Assembly: GCF_004362395.1 (NCBI RefSeq)
Contig: NZ_SNWE01000021.1
Coordinates: 1 to 64,000 of the forward strand
DNA from: Salegentibacter sp. 24
GTDB lineage: Bacteria; Bacteroidota; Bacteroidia; Flavobacteriales; Flavobacteriaceae
Length of the DNA stretch: 64,000 nt
Direction: 5' to 3'
Positions 63,756 to 64,000 of the stretch are shown piece by piece. Under the pieces are notes generated by a model. The model was not told the DNA's origin, did no database searches, and saw only the letters and a program-made list of their open reading frames with translations. Every line of letters starts with the position of its first letter. Positions within the stretch are counted from its first letter, which is position 1. Both the position numbers and the translations under genes were made by a program.

Positions 63756-64000
63756 TTAAGCCGATTGTTGTTGTTCGTGTTTGAGCTGCATTAGTTTATA
63801 GGCCGCCATAAATTCCTTGTGAACTTCCTTTTGAGTAAGGTTCAGCTCCCGGGCAATATCCGCAAAGGAATATTGCTTTTCCGTACGCAGCTGTAGCACC
63901 TTTTGCTGTTCTCGGGTCATGGTAGTCTGAATCTTTACCGCCAACATCGGTCTTGGTTTAGCTTCAAGCGAACTCCCTTTATTAACAATATTCTTAATAT
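63756..64000 (-). CDS. ECF-like sigma factor, C-terminal part (cut by window edge)
   Basis: The frame stays open to the window end, so the protein starts outside; the Met at 63947 is internal. About 80 residues are visible: a linker ('NIVNKGSSLEAKPRP') then sigma region 4, 'MTREQQKVLQLRTEKQYSFA' followed by 'DIARELNLTQKEVHKEFMAA', with the expected helix-turn-helix. Region 2 should lie beyond 64000. It is translationally coupled to the dCas12f-like gene (2 nt apart). Dead Cas12f proteins linked to ECF sigma factors are reported in Flavobacteriia as RNA-guided transcription activators; this is from memory. Confidence 0.75.
   Translation of the reverse strand, partial: IKNIVNKGSSLEAKPRPMLAVKIQTTMTREQQKVLQLRTEKQYSFADIARELNLTQKEVHKEFMAAYKLMQLKHEQQQSA

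Noticed and set aside
63756-63947. A stand-alone 63-residue HTH protein starting at 63947
   Set aside because: The frame is open to the window edge with sensible upstream residues, and the visible part is sigma region 4, so the Met is internal to a larger gene.

Overview
The window is a low-GC chromosomal segment from a member of the Flavobacteriaceae (Bacteroidota). I could not run a search, so a genus such as Gramella, Salegentibacter or Zunongwangia is only a guess from protein style. Support for the family comes from lineage-typical genes (DUF4175, DUF4837, DUF6341, DUF6427, DUF4254, the NagB-LmbE fusion, TonB receptors with carboxypeptidase-regulatory N-termini) and from Bacteroidota promoters of the form TTG - about 19 bp - TAnnTTTG.

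Region 1 (1-44.3 kb) is mostly core chromosome. It opens with the 3' end of a group II intron (domains V and VI). Then come an SPFH protein, gltX, DUF4175-ybeY-mnmG with two parS-like sites flanking mnmG, an OmpH/Skp chaperone, holB, pgk, an MltD-like transglycosylase, DUF4837, tatA, an M23 peptidase, a GH3-family acyl-adenylating protein and DUF6909. A short polysaccharide block (rfbC, rfbD, UDP-glucuronate decarboxylase, GT2, a CapK-like ligase) follows. After it lie purD, DUF6341, DUF6427, an orphan D12 DNA adenine methylase, DUF4254 and a GT9 heptosyltransferase. A divergent amino-sugar/peptidoglycan recycling module comes next (ROK regulator, NagB-LmbE, amidase against a NagZ-beta-lactamase fusion), then an outer-membrane barrel protein, dusB, a LolC/E-like permease, rbfA and methylmalonyl-CoA epimerase.

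Region 2 (44.4-55 kb) starts at a CAU-anticodon tRNA and is accessory in character. It holds a TonB siderophore receptor with a PepSY protein, an AraC regulator with an aldehyde dehydrogenase, a UPF0114 membrane protein, an IS1595-type transposase remnant, an orphan lipoprotein, a Fic protein with palindromes upstream, and dispersed hairpin repeats.

Region 3 (55.4-59.9 kb) is a mobilizable element backbone: HTH protein, primase-helicase, toprim primase, MobC-like protein, relaxase and a small membrane protein. No integrase is visible. It is followed by SigZ, an unlisted 38-residue Cys-rich metallothionein-like protein, and a RhuM-Fic protein.

Region 4 (62.2-64.0 kb) is the most exciting part. 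On the minus strand, the C-terminal sigma region 4 of an ECF-like sigma factor (cut by the window edge) sits 2 nt before a 366-residue Cas12f/TnpB homologue. The homologue has lost the RuvC-I Asp and RuvC-II Glu, and it stops before RuvC-III and the zinc finger. Directly downstream are two near-identical structured RNA scaffolds of about 96 nt and a third degenerate one. Each is joined to a duplicated copy of the effector gene's 3' end. This matches the architecture of a dCas12f-sigma RNA-guided transcription system: a guide RNA would place the dead effector on DNA, and the partner sigma factor would recruit RNA polymerase there. The tandem gRNA/gene-tail duplication is the least expected feature. 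The target lies outside the window or cannot be recognised from the sequence alone.
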